Below, piece by piece: positions 4,952 to 6,634 of a stretch of DNA of 6,634 nucleotides. Below the pieces are notes generated by a model. The model did not search any database and was not told where the DNA came from. It was given only the letters and a program-made list of their open reading frames with translations. Numbering within the stretch: position 1 is the stretch's first letter; each line of letters opens with the position of its first letter. Position numbers and translations under genes: made by a program. Source of the stretch: an uncultured Burkholderiales bacterium (GTDB lineage: Bacteria > Pseudomonadota > Gammaproteobacteria > Burkholderiales > Burkholderiaceae_C); the NCBI GenBank assembly GCA_903871865.1, contig CAIQIL010000690.1:1-6634 (forward strand). Direction: 5' to 3'.

Positions 4952-5224
4952 TCACTTCTTCATGCCGGTGCCGGCAGCGGCGGCCGAGGCGCCAGCTTCG
5001 ACCTTGGCGGCGTCAGCCTTCTTGCCAGCTTCGGCCTTCACAGCCTTGTGGTGTTCCTTCATGGCTTCGTGCTTCTTGGCGTGCTCGTGCTTGGCGCCGG
5101 AGGCGGCGGTGGCCACAGCCGATGCGGCAGCGGCGGGTGCAGCTTCCTTGGCCATCGGGGCTTGGGCGAAGGAGGCAGCAGCGAAGGCCGACAGGACGGT
5201 AGCGATCAGCAGGTTCTTGGTCAT
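4952..5224 (-). CDS. Small exported Ala/Lys/His-rich protein
   Basis: The product is 90 residues. MTKNLLIATVLSAFAAASFA is a clear signal peptide with cleavage near A20-Q21. The mature part is low-complexity and Ala-rich, with a charged central stretch AKHEHAKKHEAMKEHHKAVK (about 44-63) holding His 46, 48, 52, 58 and 59, and an Ala/Gly/Lys tail ending GMKK. It is probably periplasmic and helical or disordered. Similar short proteins are common in Burkholderiales and are sometimes labelled TolA-like purely from composition; I do not recognise a function. The His cluster could bind metal, which is only a suggestion. GGAG precedes the ATG by 8 nt, fixing the start. It converges on the terminator at 4879-4914 and diverges from the lipoprotein gene. 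Confidence 0.75.
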   Translation of the reverse strand: MTKNLLIATVLSAFAAASFAQAPMAKEAAPAAAASAVATAASGAKHEHAKKHEAMKEHHKAVKAEAGKKADAAKVEAGASAAAAGTGMKK

Positions 5225-5255
5225 GGTGTTCTCCAACAGGGAAGTGGGTTCTGGT

Positions 5256-5312
5256 GGCCCCAGTGCCGGGGCCGTTGAGCGAGCCCTGTGTGTCGGGCTT
5301 GTACCTTCAACG
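5256..5312 (-). promoter_or_regulatory. Structured leader upstream of the small Ala/Lys/His-rich gene
   Basis: Two adjacent hairpins lie 32 nt before the start at 5224. The first has CGTTGA (5273-5278) pairing with TCAACG (5307-5312), with an inner AGCCC (5282-5286)/GGGCT (5295-5299) stem. The second has GGCCCC (5256-5261) pairing with GGGGCC (5268-5273), and the two share base 5273. On the minus strand they would be in the 5' leader, shortly before the Shine-Dalgarno, if transcription begins upstream of 5312. I recognise no known riboswitch class, and no minus-strand promoter was convincing. Confidence 0.35.
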
Positions 5313-5386
5313 GGGCCCGCAGGGGCGGCGTTGACCTGGTTTGGTGAAGAAGTGAAAAGCGGGATGCAAGGGTCTGTAACGGTGCT

Positions 5387-5416
5387 TTGAACGACAGCAC
5401 CCCCATGCGTTAGAAT
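5387..5416 (+). promoter_or_regulatory. Candidate sigma-70 promoter of the DUF5666 lipoprotein gene
   Basis: TTGAAC (5387-5392) and TAGAAT (5411-5416) are spaced 18 bp and match the consensus at 4 and 5 of 6 positions. The start site would be near 5423, giving a leader of about 77 nt. This is one of the few AT-rich spots in the window. Confidence 0.55.
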
Positions 5417-5417
5417 A

Positions 5418-5470
5418 AATGTGCAAAACGCACATTCAATGAGGTGTGCATGCACGAAACGGGATTCCCG
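5418..5470. promoter_or_regulatory. Palindrome cluster at the lipoprotein promoter, candidate operators
   Basis: AATGTGC-N5-GCACATT (5418-5436) has perfect 7-bp arms and overlaps the predicted start site. GTGCATGCAC (5446-5455) is a perfect 10-bp palindrome sharing the same GTGC/GCAC half-sites. CGGGA-T-TCCCG (5460-5470) follows. Overlap with the start site would suit repression. The binding factor is unknown; the repeats could also fold in the leader RNA. Confidence 0.45.
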
Positions 5471-5499
5471 CTGTACCCATTTCCCTTGTCGAGGACACC

Positions 5500-6634
5500 A
5501 TGCAACCCAGCACTTCTTTGAATTCTTCGCGCCTGAACGTTCTGAACCCCCTGCGCGGCCGCGTGGCCCTGAGCGCCCTGGCATCGGCCGCCGTGCTGGC
5601 CCTGGCCGCCTGCGGTGGCGGCGGCAGTGGCAGCAGCACGGCTTCCAGCAGCGGCCAGACCACGACCGCCGCCACGTACTCGGGCGCCGTGTCGGGCCTG
5701 GGCTCCATCGTGGTGAACGGGGTGCGTTTCTCGACCAGTGGTGCTCGCGCCACCGATGCGGAGACCGAAGGCGCCTATGCCCGCGCCTTTGCGCTGGGCA
5801 CGACGGTGTCGGTGTCGGGCGATGTGGATGACAGCAGTGCCACGGCGACGGCTTCGTCGATCACGGTCTACGGCGGTGTGCGTGGCGCGGTGTCGGCCGT
5901 GGACACCACCGCCAGCACCTTGACGGTGGCAGGCCAAGTCATCAAGGTGGATGCCAACACGGTGTTCGAAGGGATCAGCAGCGCATCGTTGACGCTGGCT
6001 TCCTTGAAGACTGCCGTGGATGCGGCCAACCTGACCGTCACCACCGCTGACACGGTGTACGCCGAGGTGCATGTGGTGGGCGACGCCACCAGCGGCTTCC
6101 TCGCCACCCGTGTGGAGCAGAAGTCGGCCGTGGCCGAGGGCTATGCCGTGGTCGGCAAGATCGTGACCGGTTCGCTCAACACCACCAGCAAGACCTTCAG
6201 CCTGCTGCTGCGCACAGGCATCACCGTCACCGTGGACTACAACACGGCCACGTTGCGCCCCACGGGTGTGGCGCTGACCGAAGGCACGGCCGTGCGCGTG
6301 GTGGTGCCAACGTCCACCGACTTCAGCACCATCGCCAATGGCAGCACGCTGACGGCCACCAAGGTCATCGCCAAGCGTGACCGCGCCATCACGGGCCGTG
6401 CGAAGGTGCGTGGCGCGGTGGCGGCCATCAACGGCACGACCGTCACGGTCAACGACGTGACGGTGGATGTGTCTCAGGCCACCTTCGAAGACGGCCTGAC
6501 CTTGGGCACTTTGAGCGTGGGCACCGTGGTGAAGGCCGAGGGCACGGTCACCAACGGCGTGCTGGTGGCGCGCAAGATCGAGGCCGATGGCCGCGAGTAC
6601 GACTCAGCCAATGGCGGCGGCGTCAAGCTCTACG
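5500..6634 (+). CDS. DUF5666-repeat lipoprotein (partial, continues past the window)
   Basis: The frame is open from the ATG at 5500 to the window end: 378 complete codons with no stop. GAGGA lies 4 nt upstream. Residues 22-38 form a lipoprotein signal with lipobox LAAC (Cys38), followed by a Gly/Ser/Thr linker (39-59), so the protein is lipid-anchored, probably in the outer membrane. From residue 60 the chain is beta-rich, with about four repeats of the DUF5666 pattern: a glycine-turn opening, a valine-rich strand, a G-T-x-V turn and a closing strand. They start near 60 (YSGAVSGLGSIVVNGVRF), 127 (VRGAVSAVDTTASTLTV), 218 (VGKIVTGSLNTTSKTF) and 303 (VRGAVAAINGTTVTVNDV). Units close with strands such as VLVARKIE (near the end). 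The family has no established function; surface or polymer binding is speculation. Operon partners would lie outside the window. Confidence 0.8.
   Translation, partial: MQPSTSLNSSRLNVLNPLRGRVALSALASAAVLALAACGGGGSGSSTASSSGQTTTAATYSGAVSGLGSIVVNGVRFSTSGARATDAETEGAYARAFALGTTVSVSGDVDDSSATATASSITVYGGVRGAVSAVDTTASTLTVAGQVIKVDANTVFEGISSASLTLASLKTAVDAANLTVTTADTVYAEVHVVGDATSGFLATRVEQKSAVAEGYAVVGKIVTGSLNTTSKTFSLLLRTGITVTVDYNTATLRPTGVALTEGTAVRVVVPTSTDFSTIANGSTLTATKVIAKRDRAITGRAKVRGAVAAINGTTVTVNDVTVDVSQATFEDGLTLGTLSVGTVVKAEGTVTNGVLVARKIEADGREYDSANGGGVKLY

Noticed and set aside
5410..6072. Minus-strand open frame opposite the lipoprotein
   Set aside because: The plus frame has a lipobox, linker and repeats and stays open to the window end. 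The antisense product is Arg/Gly/His-rich noise.

Overview
This GC-rich (roughly two-thirds G+C) bacterial window looks like ordinary chromosome from a betaproteobacterium, probably order Burkholderiales. That placement is inferred from codon use, the gene families (a MocR regulator divergent from a DUF2917 protein, a GloC-type hydrolase, MipA/OmpV, a DUF5666 lipoprotein, and a small Ala/Lys/His-rich exported protein) and the protein style. No similarity search was possible. I see no mobile element, CRISPR array, tRNA or rRNA.

Layout. Positions 1-279 (minus) hold the N-terminal DNA-binding part of a MocR/GntR-type regulator, cut by the window edge. It diverges from a small DUF2917 protein (480-815, plus) across a 200-nt gap with a clear 25-bp-spaced direct repeat that looks like an operator. 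Convergent to that is a secreted GlcG/HbpS-type protein (843-1274, minus) that seems to lack about 25-30 residues inside its domain. Next, also on the minus strand, come a small FUSC-type membrane protein (1431-1931) and, just upstream of it, a GloC-type glyoxalase II/MBL hydrolase (1935-2570). They are 3 nt apart and very probably cotranscribed. Two GC-rich hairpins follow that pair.

On the plus strand are an exported serine esterase of the PHB-depolymerase/feruloyl-esterase type (2728-3825) and a MipA/OmpV outer-membrane protein (3947-4828), which ends at a very strong intrinsic-type hairpin (4879-4914). A short exported Ala/Lys/His-rich protein (4952-5224, minus) converges on the same hairpin. 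It diverges from a lipoprotein built of DUF5666-like repeats (5500 to beyond the window end). The 275-nt gap between these two holds a structured leader on one side and a promoter with several palindromes on the other.

How the genes fit together. Most of the window encodes envelope or exported products: secreted GlcG-like protein, membrane FUSC protein, exported esterase, outer-membrane MipA, small exported protein and lipoprotein. The only clear functional unit is the GloC-FUSC pair; the rest look like independent transcription units. No obvious new multi-gene system is present. The points most worth a second look are the internally shortened HbpS-like protein, the MocR-site direct repeat, the clustered inverted repeats before the esterase, MipA and lipoprotein genes, and the tandem DUF5666 architecture.
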